Positions 9,001 through 15,452 of a stretch of 64,000 bases of DNA are shown piece after piece. The translations under genes and the position numbers were made by a program. The notes under the pieces are model-generated. The model ran no database searches. It was not told the origin of the DNA and saw only the letters and a list, made by a program, of their open reading frames with translations. The DNA is taken from NCBI GenBank assembly GCA_945897465.1, contig CAMDFK010000021.1:1-64000 (forward strand), read 5' to 3'. Every line of letters begins with the position of its first letter. Position 1 is the first letter of the stretch. The DNA comes from Limnohabitans sp. Rim8. Lineage in GTDB: Bacteria > Pseudomonadota > Gammaproteobacteria > Burkholderiales > Burkholderiaceae_C.

Positions 9001-9235
9001 GCACCTGCTCGGCCGGGATCGCCACCATTTGCTCCACTTCGCGCACCGATGCACCCGGGAAAGGCGCGATCACATTGGCCATGGTCACGTTGATTTGCGG
9101 CTCTTCTTCGCGGGGCGTCACCATCACGGCAAACACACCCAGCAAAAACGCCACCAGCGCCAGCAAGGGCGTGATCTGCGCACGCTGGAAGGCCGCTGCA
9201 ATGCGGCCAGAAATGCCCATTTTTTGCTCGCTCAT
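6020..9235 (-). CDS. RND-family efflux permease (AcrB/CzcA-like)
   Basis: A 1071-residue inner-membrane RND transporter. It has TM1 near residues 22-40 and a large periplasmic porter domain (from residue 41 with GASVREVEQMVAIPAEQVLSKIAGVEHVYS). A block of TM helices contains the family motif SIGILVDDAIVVVENIHRH, followed by the second porter loop and a second TM block. Length and architecture are complete. It follows its membrane-fusion partner by 11 bases. Substrate is unknown: it lacks obvious metal-specific motifs, and its neighbours (DUF2892, rhodanese, ArsR with a CxxxC, CsoR family, OsmC) point to a sulfur or thiol-stress role. No outer-membrane factor gene is adjacent, so it must borrow one from elsewhere. 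Confidence 0.93.
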   Translation of the reverse strand: MSEQKMGISGRIAAAFQRAQITPLLALVAFLLGVFAVMVTPREEEPQINVTMANVIAPFPGASVREVEQMVAIPAEQVLSKIAGVEHVYSVSRPGVAILTVQFEVGVPRTEALVKLHDTIRENSDWLPQNLGLPEPLIKPKGIDDVPIMSLTLHGKNADVSAFDLERVAHSIEADIKRVPGTRDVVTIGGPRRAVLVQIDPQRMNGSGVTVHDLRMALQSANLGLPVGELLGANQSVAIEAGPHLTQADDVADLVVQVVQGKPVFLKDVADVKDGPMPAERYVWHGKNAKNGGEEFAAVTLSITKKSGENAIDVANGVKSRVETLQGTVIPDNVQVVETRNYGETANDKAQKLIQKLLFATASVVALVFMALGRREAAIVGVAVILTLTATLFASWAWGFTLNRVSLFALIFSIGILVDDAIVVVENIHRHQQLYPGKTIREIIPGAVDEVGGPTILATFTVIAALLPMAFASGLMGPYMSPIPINASLGMLLSLAIAFVITPWLSGMWMKPSSGHAHDSAGGHTGMSAKLEPLFEKIFKPLLDTQSGGRNRKLLGLGVASLIALSLVLPATGLVMLKMLPFDDKSEFQVVVDMPAGTPLEKTAAVMRELGGHLATVPEVTHYQAYVGTASPINFNGLVRQYYLRAGAELGDIQVNLVGKSERSDKSHVIATRVRPALQEIGRKHGANVKVVEVPPGPPVMSPIVAEIYGPDAEGRRQVAQSVRAVFEKTEGVVDIDDSSIADAPRKLLLVDRRKAAVLGVSQQAIVTTLRAGLAGDSVTYLHDGSKYPVPALIQLPETLHGDLDALLQLGVKSATGKVVAMRELVTVSDTLREQPIIHKDMLPVNFVNADMAGKVDSPLYGLFKMRGDVSQIIGPDGERLEEYFISQPDDAWRGYSIKWDGESQITYETFRDMGAAYGVGLILIYLLVVAQFGSYLTPLIIMAPIPLTIIGVMPGHALLNAQYTATSMIGMIALAGIIVRNSILLVDFINLQVNSGMDFKRAIVQSAITRAQPIMLTGLAAMIGAFFILDDPIFNGLAISLIFGIFVSTVLTLVVIPTLYFVAYRKKYGA

Positions 9236-9246
9236 GGGGTTCGCTT

Positions 9247-10323
9247 TCAGAGTTTCTTGCCAAGGCGGATGGGCTCGCTCACCACCTGCTCACCGGCGCT
9301 GACACCGGACAGCACCTCGACGGTCTGGCCCGTGGTGCGCCCTAAGCGCACTTGGCGCAAACGCGGTTTACCCTGTGCGTCCATCATATACACACCCGTC
9401 ATCTCGGTGCGGCGCACGATGGCTGTGAGCGGCAAGAAGACGCGCCCACTTTGACTTGCATCCTTGACCCCGTTCTGGGCCTCAGCACTGGCCGAGCTGC
9501 CAGGCACCCAAACCCGTGCAAACATGCCGGGCACCAAACCCTCGACACCCACTGGCAAAGACACGCGCAACTGAGAGGTGTGTGTCACCGGGTCCACAGC
9601 AGGCAACAGTTGAACACTGGCTGCTGTCACGCTGGTGTGGCCAACGATCTCGTAACGCACAGACTTCAGCTGTTTGCGAACGCCAGCCATCATCGACTGC
9701 GGCACGGCCGCACTCAAACGCAAAGCCGAAGGGTCGTGCATGGTCACCAAGGGGCGGCCCGGCATGGCCATGTCACCCAAAGTGACGAGCACATCGGACA
9801 CCACGCCGTTAAAAGGGGCACGCACGCTGAAGAAACCCGTCTGGGTTTGGGCCGCGCGGGTTTGCGCTTGCTGGGCCTGCACCTGGGCCTGGGCGGCTTC
9901 GTACTGGGCTTGAGTGCGTTCGAGAGCGGCCTGGCTGATGTATTGCTTCTGGAAAAGTTGCTTTTGGCGGTCCAGCTCTTTGCTGGCCACACGCAAATTG
10001 GCCTGCGCAGCTTCGAGCTGAGCGGTACTGCCAGCCACGTTTTGCTGAGCTGCACTGGCATCGATGCGCAGCAACTCTTGACCCGCCCGCACCCGGTCAC
10101 CCGCCTTGACGTTCAAACTGACGATGGCCCCGGGGACCTGGGCGGACAAAGTGGCTTGGCGTACCGCCTCGACCACAGCATCCAAACTCACCTCTTGGGC
10201 ACCTGCTGCACTGGCTTGCGCGGCCACACTTTTGACCGCTGCCGCTTCGGCATTGGCCCAAACCGGGGCGCTGGTCACGCCCGCAAAAGCCATGGCCGCA
10301 GCCAAAATCGATCGTCTGTTCAT
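9247..10323 (-). CDS. RND periplasmic adaptor (membrane fusion protein)
   Basis: With the ATG at 10323 (GGAG site 8 bases upstream) the protein has 358 residues. A signal peptide ends near VWANA. A biotinyl-lipoyl half-motif follows (GAIVSLNVKAGDRVRAGQELLRID). Next comes a long Gln/Ala-rich alpha-hairpin coiled coil (about residues 85-155), then the second lipoyl half (FFSVRAPFNGVVSDVLVTLGDMA) and beta-barrel domains. It links the RND pump to an outer-membrane channel. It is the first gene of the pump operon and diverges from an ArsR repressor gene with a dyad at 10367-10382 between them. Confidence 0.92.
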   Translation of the reverse strand: MNRRSILAAAMAFAGVTSAPVWANAEAAAVKSVAAQASAAGAQEVSLDAVVEAVRQATLSAQVPGAIVSLNVKAGDRVRAGQELLRIDASAAQQNVAGSTAQLEAAQANLRVASKELDRQKQLFQKQYISQAALERTQAQYEAAQAQVQAQQAQTRAAQTQTGFFSVRAPFNGVVSDVLVTLGDMAMPGRPLVTMHDPSALRLSAAVPQSMMAGVRKQLKSVRYEIVGHTSVTAASVQLLPAVDPVTHTSQLRVSLPVGVEGLVPGMFARVWVPGSSASAEAQNGVKDASQSGRVFLPLTAIVRRTEMTGVYMMDAQGKPRLRQVRLGRTTGQTVEVLSGVSAGEQVVSEPIRLGKKL

Positions 10324-10366
10324 CAAAACTTCTCCGTCAAACCGTTGATTTTGCATGTTTGGTTGT

Positions 10367-10382
10367 TTGCGTATATGCGCAA
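10367..10382. promoter_or_regulatory. Near-palindromic operator between the RND operon and its ArsR gene
   Basis: TTGCG (10367-10371) and CGCAA (10378-10382) flank TATATG; 14 of 16 positions are symmetrical. Its place between divergent start codons at 10323 and 10456 suits binding by the adjacent ArsR repressor. Confidence 0.55.
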
Positions 10383-10455
10383 TGATACAATCAATCACAG
10401 CACCACGTCAAACCTTGTTCTTCATTGTTTGAAATTGTTGTGTAATGGAGCGCCC

Positions 10456-10791
10456 ATGAAAGACTTGCCAGCCAAAGCACTTGAACAGATTGCTGCCTAC
10501 TTCCAGGCGCTGTCAGAGCCGACACGCCTGCAAATCCTCAACCTGCTGCGCGAGGCCGAGCACAATGTGGGCGAGTTGGCCCAGTTGTCGGGCTACTCCT
10601 CGGCCAATGTGTCGCGCCACCTGTCTTACCTGGCCCAACACGGCATCGTGGCCCGCGAAAGCCGTGGCGCGAGTGTGTTCTACAAAGTGAGCGACCCCTC
10701 CATCTACGCCCTGTGCGACTTGGTCTGCGCCAACATCGCTCGGCAATACGAACAAACCTCCAGTGACCGGGCCTTGTTCACGCCGGGTTAG
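10456..10791 (+). CDS. ArsR-family repressor divergent from the RND operon
   Basis: A 111-residue winged-helix ArsR protein starting at ATG 10456 behind a GGAG site. An upstream open extension in the same frame runs antisense to the adaptor gene and is not part of the protein. The DNA-binding helix is SSANVSRHLSYLAQ. The last helix has Cys87 and Cys91 (CDLVC), the same spacing as the two SoxR-like proteins in this window. The helix-2 cysteine of those proteins is an arginine here (NLLREAEHNV, Arg32). Sensing of thiol-reactive or metal ligands by the C-terminal pair is possible. It most likely controls the divergent pump operon. Confidence 0.85.
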   Translation: MKDLPAKALEQIAAYFQALSEPTRLQILNLLREAEHNVGELAQLSGYSSANVSRHLSYLAQHGIVARESRGASVFYKVSDPSIYALCDLVCANIARQYEQTSSDRALFTPG

Positions 10792-10936
10792 AGTCCACGA
10801 TCCTTCAGACTTGGCCATTGGGAGCCGGCACCTGGCAGGCTCGCCCATGTCCGTCCATTTCAAGCCTGATCGCAAAAAGCTATCATGGCGCTTCAGGGGC
10901 CCCACCCTCTCATCAGGGGCCGATCAGGAGACCTGC

Positions 10937-11182
10937 ATGAGCCGCATCGTGAACGCCGAGAAAAAGAAAAACCTGTGCGCCCGCCTGGCCCGAATTGAAG
11001 GGCAGCTTCGAGGCTTGCAAAAACTCATCGAAGCCGATGCCGATTGCGAAAAGATTGCTCAACAAATGGCCGCCGCCCGCAAGGCGCTGGACAAATCCTT
11101 TTTCTCCATGGTCGGCTGCATGATCGAGCAAGGCGATCAATCGCCCGAGCACGTGGCGGAAATGCTGACCAAATTCGCCTGA
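10937..11182 (+). CDS. CsoR/FrmR-family (DUF156) repressor with atypical cysteine pattern
   Basis: An 81-residue all-helical repressor starting at ATG 10937 with an AGGAG site. The family helix RIEGQLRGLQKLIE is clear. Cys37 occupies the conserved first-ligand position. The usual His at +25 is Met62 and the usual second Cys at +29 is Gly66; instead a cysteine stands at +24 (Cys61, MVGCMIE). It therefore lacks the canonical Cys-His-Cys copper set. A thiol-based or persulfide (CstR-like) sensing mode is more plausible, though CstR keeps its second Cys at +29. A third cysteine, Cys14, is near the N-terminus. Its likely target is the TACCC/GGGTA dyad at 4352-4365. Confidence 0.85.
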   Translation: MSRIVNAEKKKNLCARLARIEGQLRGLQKLIEADADCEKIAQQMAAARKALDKSFFSMVGCMIEQGDQSPEHVAEMLTKFA

Positions 11183-11200
11183 GATCAGGGTGCAGTCCGC

Positions 11201-11650
11201 TCAGGACTTGAGGACCACGCCATCGGCGTCAAGCACCCGGACCTGGATCGGAATGCCCTGCCCCACACTTTGGGTGACGGTGCAAAAACCCTCAAACTGG
11301 CCCAACACACGTTCGAGCTGCTGGAGCTGGGCGGCGCTGACACCCAGCTGCAAAGTGGCCACCATCTCCAACACGCGCATGCGGCCATCGGCATTTCGTC
11401 CCACTTGGGCTTGCACCTCGCAGCGCAAAGGCTCGGGGGATTGTTTGAATTTGCGCAAGGCAAACAGCAAGGAATCGCTCAGGCAATTGCCCACAGCGGC
11501 ACAGAGCAACTGCACGGGCGACGGCCCCAAGCCCGTGCCCAAGGGCGCGGGCTCGTCGCTGGTCAGCACCGGAATGCTGTCGTTAAAACAGATATCGAAT
11601 CGGTAATCGTGCTGCTGGGTCAGCCTGACCGAAATACTTTTTTCGCTCAT
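11201..11650 (-). CDS. OsmC-family protein
   Basis: A 149-residue protein of the OsmC/Ohr superfamily. Cys56 in the central helix (LLCAAVGNCLSDSLL) and Cys123 (GFCTVTQSV) occupy the two positions used as the peroxidatic and resolving pair in OsmC; Cys50 is extra. The family reduces organic hydroperoxides and, in some members, handles persulfides or transports thiols. It is convergent with the CsoR-family gene (stop 11182) and follows a 36-codon reading frame at 11654-11764 by 3 bases, so the two may be co-translated. Confidence 0.85.
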   Translation of the reverse strand: MSEKSISVRLTQQHDYRFDICFNDSIPVLTSDEPAPLGTGLGPSPVQLLCAAVGNCLSDSLLFALRKFKQSPEPLRCEVQAQVGRNADGRMRVLEMVATLQLGVSAAQLQQLERVLGQFEGFCTVTQSVGQGIPIQVRVLDADGVVLKS

Positions 11651-11653
11651 GGC

Positions 11654-11764
11654 TCAAGCCTGCGCTGCCTGCAGGTCATCCCAGGCTTTAACGGCTTCTG
11701 CCGCGTACATCAAGGCCGGGCCGCCGCCCATGTTCACACAGCCGGGGTGGTCAAACGTGCTCAT
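11654..11764 (-). CDS. Possible 36-residue protein upstream of osmC
   Basis: An ATG at 11764 with an AAAGGT element about 9 bases upstream opens a 36-codon frame (begins MSTFDHPGCVNMGGGPALMY, ends in an Ala/Gln-rich helix). Its stop is 3 bases before the OsmC start. The sequence is not low-complexity and shows a Cys and a Gly-Gly-Gly turn. I do not recognise it. It fills what would otherwise be a leader for OsmC, so it could be a small partner protein or a leader peptide. Confidence 0.5.
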   Translation of the reverse strand: MSTFDHPGCVNMGGGPALMYAAEAVKAWDDLQAAQA

Positions 11765-11833
11765 GGGGCTTACCTTTCTGATGGTGAGGACAAACTGAAC
11801 CCAGGCCCGGGGTGTTGGGATGCACCAAAAGAC

Positions 11834-11843
11834 CTTATATAAG
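11834..11843. promoter_or_regulatory. AT-rich palindrome upstream of the osmC unit
   Basis: A perfect 10-bp palindrome CTTATATAAG, with flanking GAC/GTC, in the AT-rich gap between the small ORF start (11764) and the rhodanese stop (11886). It may be an operator or part of the promoter; no specific regulator can be assigned. Confidence 0.35.
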
Positions 11844-11885
11844 TCTCAGTTTATATCTGCCACTGAAATCCCAATTTGCTCTGCA

Positions 11886-12308
11886 TCAAGATTTAGGCGG
11901 TCCGACCAAGTCTTGCGGCTTGACCATGGGCCAGCCGCGTTGGGCCCACTCGCTCATGCCACCGTTGACATAACGGATGTTGGTGAAGCCCTGCTCTTGC
12001 AGCGCTTCGGTCACTGCACGCGAACGGTTTTGGGTGTTGCAGATCAACAAAACCGGTTGATCGGCTTGCTTGGGGATCTCGGCCACGCGTTGCGCCACCT
12101 GGCTCATGGGCAGCAAAACCACGCCTTGGGCCACACCCGTGGCGTGCTCTTGAGGCTCACGGATGTCGATCATCAGCACTTTGCCGGCCTCGTGCTCGGC
12201 ACGGGCTTGCTCCAGTGAAACATTGGGCAGTGCCACCTCAGGGCTACAAGCTTGCAATCCCAGAACAATCGTGATCCCACTCAAAAAAAGCTTCAAGCGT
12301 GTAGACAT
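11886..12308 (-). CDS. Rhodanese-domain lipoprotein
   Basis: A 140-residue protein with a lipoprotein-type signal (GLQAC, Cys21) and a single rhodanese domain with active-site loop CNTQNRSR (Cys90-Arg97), preceded by the LMIDIREPQEHATG strand. The two-basic loop suggests thiosulfate or persulfide turnover in the periplasm, anchored to a membrane. A SoxR/BigR-type dyad lies 17 bases upstream of its ATG (12325-12344), suggesting induction by sulfide or thiosulfate together with soxCD. It stands alone between the osmC unit and the divergent coq7 gene. Confidence 0.87.
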   Translation of the reverse strand: MSTRLKLFLSGITIVLGLQACSPEVALPNVSLEQARAEHEAGKVLMIDIREPQEHATGVAQGVVLLPMSQVAQRVAEIPKQADQPVLLICNTQNRSRAVTEALQEQGFTNIRYVNGGMSEWAQRGWPMVKPQDLVGPPKS

Positions 12309-12324
12309 TCAATGACTTTCGTTT

Positions 12325-12344
12325 ATATCAGTAACAAATTATAT
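12325..12344. promoter_or_regulatory. SoxR/BigR-type operator upstream of the rhodanese lipoprotein
   Basis: ATATCA (12325-12330), N8, TTATAT (12339-12344): the same 6-8-6 geometry as 2219-2240, with 5 of 6 half-site positions symmetrical. Its first 8 bases (ATATCAGT) are identical to those of the dyad at 29914-29933, which also precedes a rhodanese gene. Confidence 0.6.
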
Positions 12345-12458
12345 TTCCACCTCGGTTGACCCTCAGTGACCTTGAAACGGCAAAACCTCTCGAGAAAACC
12401 CCGTTCCGATTCAAGCCAATGGGCCCCAGTGGTCCAAGGTCACAGCTTGAGCTATAGC

Positions 12459-13061
12459 ATGCGTTCCAGATCCAGACAAGACCGACAACAAAGACATGCC
12501 GTGAATCAGCCAGCACACACTGAACCACTCTCCAGCCAACTGTCTCGGCACATGGTGCGCGAGATGCGCTCTGACCACGCGGGAGAGACTGGTGCTGTTT
12601 ACATTTACCAAGGCATCACCGCTGTGGCCCGCTGGCGGCAAGATGCCGAGTTGCTGGCCTTTGCCAAAGAACACGGCGACACCGAAGCCGAACACCTGCG
12701 ACTGCTCGAAGCTTGGTTGCCCGCTTACCGGCCAAGCCGTTTGTTGGTGCCTTGGTGCATCGCAGGCTGGCTGACCGGGGCGCTGCCCGCACTGTTCGGC
12801 CGCCGCGCCGTGTACGGCACCATTGCCGCGGTCGAGACCTTTGTGGACGTGCATTACCAACAGCAAATTGAGCATCTACAGGTGAACGGCGGCCCCGAAG
12901 GCCTGCTGCCTTTGCTTCAGCGCTGCCAGGCCGATGAACAACACCACCGCGACGAAGCGGCCTCCTTGGCTGGCCCACAAAAAACTTGGCTTTTGCGCTT
13001 GTGGTGCGGCCTGGTCGGCTCTGGATCAGCGGCCGCGGTCGTGTTGGCTCGGCGCGTTTAA
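12459..13061 (+). CDS. coq7: Coq7-family demethoxyubiquinone hydroxylase
   Basis: A 200-residue protein from ATG 12459; a GTG at 12366 in the same frame would add 31 residues with no clear similarity. It has two ferritin-like di-iron half-sites: RSDHAGETGA (Glu43), DTEAEHL (Glu76, His79), AAVETFVDVHY (Glu126) and DEQHHRDEA (Glu160, His163). A hydrophobic hairpin near residues 95-115 would dip into the membrane. It hydroxylates demethoxyubiquinone in the penultimate step of ubiquinone synthesis. Its end overlaps the convergent MerR-family gene by 36 bases. The upstream region is shared with the divergent rhodanese lipoprotein. Confidence 0.9.
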   Translation: MRSRSRQDRQQRHAVNQPAHTEPLSSQLSRHMVREMRSDHAGETGAVYIYQGITAVARWRQDAELLAFAKEHGDTEAEHLRLLEAWLPAYRPSRLLVPWCIAGWLTGALPALFGRRAVYGTIAAVETFVDVHYQQQIEHLQVNGGPEGLLPLLQRCQADEQHHRDEAASLAGPQKTWLLRLWCGLVGSGSAAAVVLARRV

Positions 13062-14042
13062 CGGCGCCGATTCGCGCAAATCGATGCCCTCGTGTTGGGC
13101 AATTTTTTCGAGGGCGTTTTCGAACAGGCTTCGGGCTGAACCGGAGATGGCACGCAAATACGAATGCAGGTGCGCGTCTTCGGTGTTCTTGTTCAAACAC
13201 TCGTGGCTGTAGGCCTCAAAACTGGCCAATTGGGCAATCAGCTCGGCCACATGCTTGGGACACTCACACAACACATTGGTGGATATGCCCGCCACACGCC
13301 GCAAGGTGTCGTCTGAATATTTGCGCCCAGCGATCACCGCACCTTGGTGGCCATAAGCCTGAGCCCGATCGCGGTCGACAAACAAAATCGACTGCAGTAA
13401 CTCGGCCAACTCGCTGTCCGAGATGGGATCGCGCCGAACCGTCAAGCCCGCCCGCTTCATGGTTTGCACCATCTTGTCGGGGGCGAAGTGGTAGAGCACG
13501 ATGGTCTGCGCAAAGGGCTGGCGCTGCATCAGCGCCTGAATCGACTCAAAGACCGAGTCCTGCAGCGAATTAACCTTGATCAGCAGCACTTGCGGCTTGT
13601 CGGACAAAGGCGCATGACGCGCGGCAGCCAAGTCATCGAACACGTCGGTGACTTGGATGCGGTGCTGGCTCAAGACCGCATCGAATGGTCGCGATTCAAT
13701 GCGATTGGCCAAACCCAATCCCACGACCGCCAAACACACGGGTTGGGCCAATGCCTGTGGTGTTGGGGCCTCCTGGTCACGGTGGAACAGCTGGCGTAAC
13801 TGCCCCAAGTCCAAACGGGCGATGTTGCCAATGCCATGCCCCGCCCCAGACAACTGTTTGAGCAAGCGAGCCTTGATCACATCGTGTTCGGCAAACAAGC
13901 GTTGATTGCCTTCGGTCTTGACCGGACTGAATGCCCCGTAACGGGTTTGCCAAATTCGCAAAGTGGAAACCGGAACGTCGGTGGCCAAAGAAACAGCACC
14001 AATGCGATACAGGGGGGACTGAACGTCTTGTGTATTTGTCAT
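13026..14042 (-). CDS. MerR-family transcriptional regulator with large C-terminal domain
   Basis: A 338-residue protein with an N-terminal MerR winged helix (YRIGAVSLATDVPVSTLRIW, then the GNQRLFAEHDV wing) and about 250 further residues. The middle part (about residues 150-220) alternates hydrophobic strands and helices and ends with SDSELAELLQSIL. This resembles the Rossmann-like cobalamin-binding domain of CarH/LitR-type MerR regulators, but I see no DxHxxG cobalamin motif. The C-terminal 80 residues contain three cysteines (NVLCECPKHV and HECLNKN). It diverges from an Rrf2 gene and its target is unknown. Confidence 0.75.
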   Translation of the reverse strand: MTNTQDVQSPLYRIGAVSLATDVPVSTLRIWQTRYGAFSPVKTEGNQRLFAEHDVIKARLLKQLSGAGHGIGNIARLDLGQLRQLFHRDQEAPTPQALAQPVCLAVVGLGLANRIESRPFDAVLSQHRIQVTDVFDDLAAARHAPLSDKPQVLLIKVNSLQDSVFESIQALMQRQPFAQTIVLYHFAPDKMVQTMKRAGLTVRRDPISDSELAELLQSILFVDRDRAQAYGHQGAVIAGRKYSDDTLRRVAGISTNVLCECPKHVAELIAQLASFEAYSHECLNKNTEDAHLHSYLRAISGSARSLFENALEKIAQHEGIDLRESAPLNAPSQHDRGR

Positions 14043-14159
14043 ACCGATATATTGTTGAGGTATTGCGTAGATTTTATGACGAAATCCTTGATAAATTTGT
14101 GAAATTGTTGAATTGAGGAGTTGTAGGCCTCAAAATCCTACTCACTGGAGGTTCAACCC

Positions 14160-14651
14160 ATGATCTCAAACAAAACGATCAACGCCATGGATGTGTGCGT
14201 TTTCATTGCCGCCCAACAAAATCTTGGGCGGGTATCCACCACGGAGCTTTCGCAACGTCTGCATCTGTCGGTTTCCAATTTGGAGAGCATCCTCAAGTCA
14301 CTGAAAGACCGACACATCGTCTCGTCTCGCAAAGGACCTGGTGGCGGTTATGAAATACGTGGCGACTTGGCCCTGATTTCCATGTGGGACATTGCATCGG
14401 TTTTCGAACCCACCCTGATCCAACAAAGCAGCGGTGATCAAACCATCGAGGCCGCTGACTTCGAGTGGGGGCTTGAAAAGGTGATCATCGACACGCTGAG
14501 CCAGGCTGCCTTGTCTGATTTTGTACCGGCGCAACCCCTTCAAACACACGTTGAAACACCAGTCATCAACCGCTTCAAGTTCAAACCCTTGGCCGCGCCC
14601 TTGGTGCCGAAGGCCCCCAACTCGGTGTTCCAGTTGCACATGGCCCTTTGA
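14160..14651 (+). CDS. Rrf2-family transcriptional regulator lacking cluster cysteines
   Basis: A 163-residue protein behind a strong GGAGG site. The N-terminal winged helix shows the Rrf2 signature (STTELSQRLHLSVSNLESILKSLKDRHIVSSRKGPGGGYEI, residues about 26-66). The three cysteines that hold an Fe-S cluster in IscR/NsrR/RsrR are absent; the only cysteine is Cys13. The C-terminal half is long and Pro-rich. It therefore probably senses something other than cluster status, or works as a plain repressor. Divergent from the MerR-type gene; a methyltransferase gene follows 36 bases downstream. Confidence 0.82.
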   Translation: MISNKTINAMDVCVFIAAQQNLGRVSTTELSQRLHLSVSNLESILKSLKDRHIVSSRKGPGGGYEIRGDLALISMWDIASVFEPTLIQQSSGDQTIEAADFEWGLEKVIIDTLSQAALSDFVPAQPLQTHVETPVINRFKFKPLAAPLVPKAPNSVFQLHMAL

Positions 14652-14687
14652 GCTCTGCTAGCCTCTCGGGTTTGAAGGAGTCACCCG

Positions 14688-15311
14688 ATGAGCACATTCA
14701 ACAACCCCCAACAAACTTGGAACCAACGCTTTGCTGCCGAGCACTATGTGTTTGGTGAAGCGCCAAACGCGTATTTGCTATCGCAAGCGGCGCACCTGTC
14801 GCCCGGCAACGCGCTGGCCGTGGCCGATGGCGAGGGCCGTAACGGCGTGTTTCTGGCCCAGCAAGGCCTGCAAGTTGATGCTTTTGATTTCTCGGACAAC
14901 GCCGTCCGCAAAGCCCGCGCCTTGGCCCAAAGCCGCCAAGTGGCTGTGAATTTTGTTTGCAGTGACTGGCAGTCATTTGAATGGCGGCCCGCGTATTACA
15001 ACAACGTAGTGGGCATCTTTTTTCAGTTCGCCACACCCGAGGAGCGCGGCACCCTGTTTGCTCGCATGCTGGACAGCCTCAAGCCCGGCGGCACCCTGAT
15101 CATTCAGGGCTACACGCCACGCCAGCTGGACTTCAACACGGGCGGCCCCGGCAAATTGGCGCACATGTACGACGAGGCCCTGATGCTGGACGCCTTTGGC
15201 GAGCTGGACATCCTGGACCTGCGCACTTACGAGGCTGAGGTCAACGAAGGCACGGGACACCAAGGCATGTCGGGCTTGCTGGGCCTGACGGCACGCAAGC
15301 GCCTGGGTTGA
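14688..15311 (+). CDS. Class I SAM-dependent methyltransferase (TehB-like)
   Basis: A 207-residue protein. Motif I reads AVADGEGRNGVFLA (residues about 44-57), with the acidic ribose-binding segment VDAFDFSDNAV and the post-motif LDSLKPGGTLIIQGYTPRQL. This small TehB/thiopurine-methyltransferase-like group methylates soft nucleophiles such as thiols or tellurite; the substrate here is not evident. It follows the Rrf2 gene closely and may be co-transcribed. Confidence 0.85.
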   Translation: MSTFNNPQQTWNQRFAAEHYVFGEAPNAYLLSQAAHLSPGNALAVADGEGRNGVFLAQQGLQVDAFDFSDNAVRKARALAQSRQVAVNFVCSDWQSFEWRPAYYNNVVGIFFQFATPEERGTLFARMLDSLKPGGTLIIQGYTPRQLDFNTGGPGKLAHMYDEALMLDAFGELDILDLRTYEAEVNEGTGHQGMSGLLGLTARKRLG

Positions 15312-15339
15312 CTTGCAACTGGCGGCATTGGGGAGTTTG

Positions 15340-15370
15340 AAAAAAAGGGGGCACCTGTGACAGAGCCCCC
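15340..15370 (-). terminator. Terminator of the cbb (Calvin cycle) operon
   Basis: GGGGGC (15347-15352) and GCCCCC (15365-15370) form a stem. On the minus strand it is followed by seven T residues (complement of 15340-15346). A second perfect 7-bp hairpin, GGTGTGT/ACACACC (15377-15397), lies between it and the fba stop codon at 15453. Confidence 0.85.
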
Positions 15371-15452
15371 AATCAAGGTGTGTGTACCAAACACACCCTC
15401 AACCACAATGCCTCAACCATAGAAGAAATCACTTCATAGGCTTTGATCTGCC

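Noticed and set aside
9352..10455. Long N-terminal extension in frame with the RND-linked ArsR
   Set aside because: The extension is antisense to the adaptor gene; the ATG at 10456 has a GGAG site and gives a normal-length ArsR.
10880..10930. GGGGCC repeats upstream of the CsoR-family gene
   Set aside because: Short GC-rich repeats without convincing pairing geometry or resemblance to TACCC/GGGTA sites.
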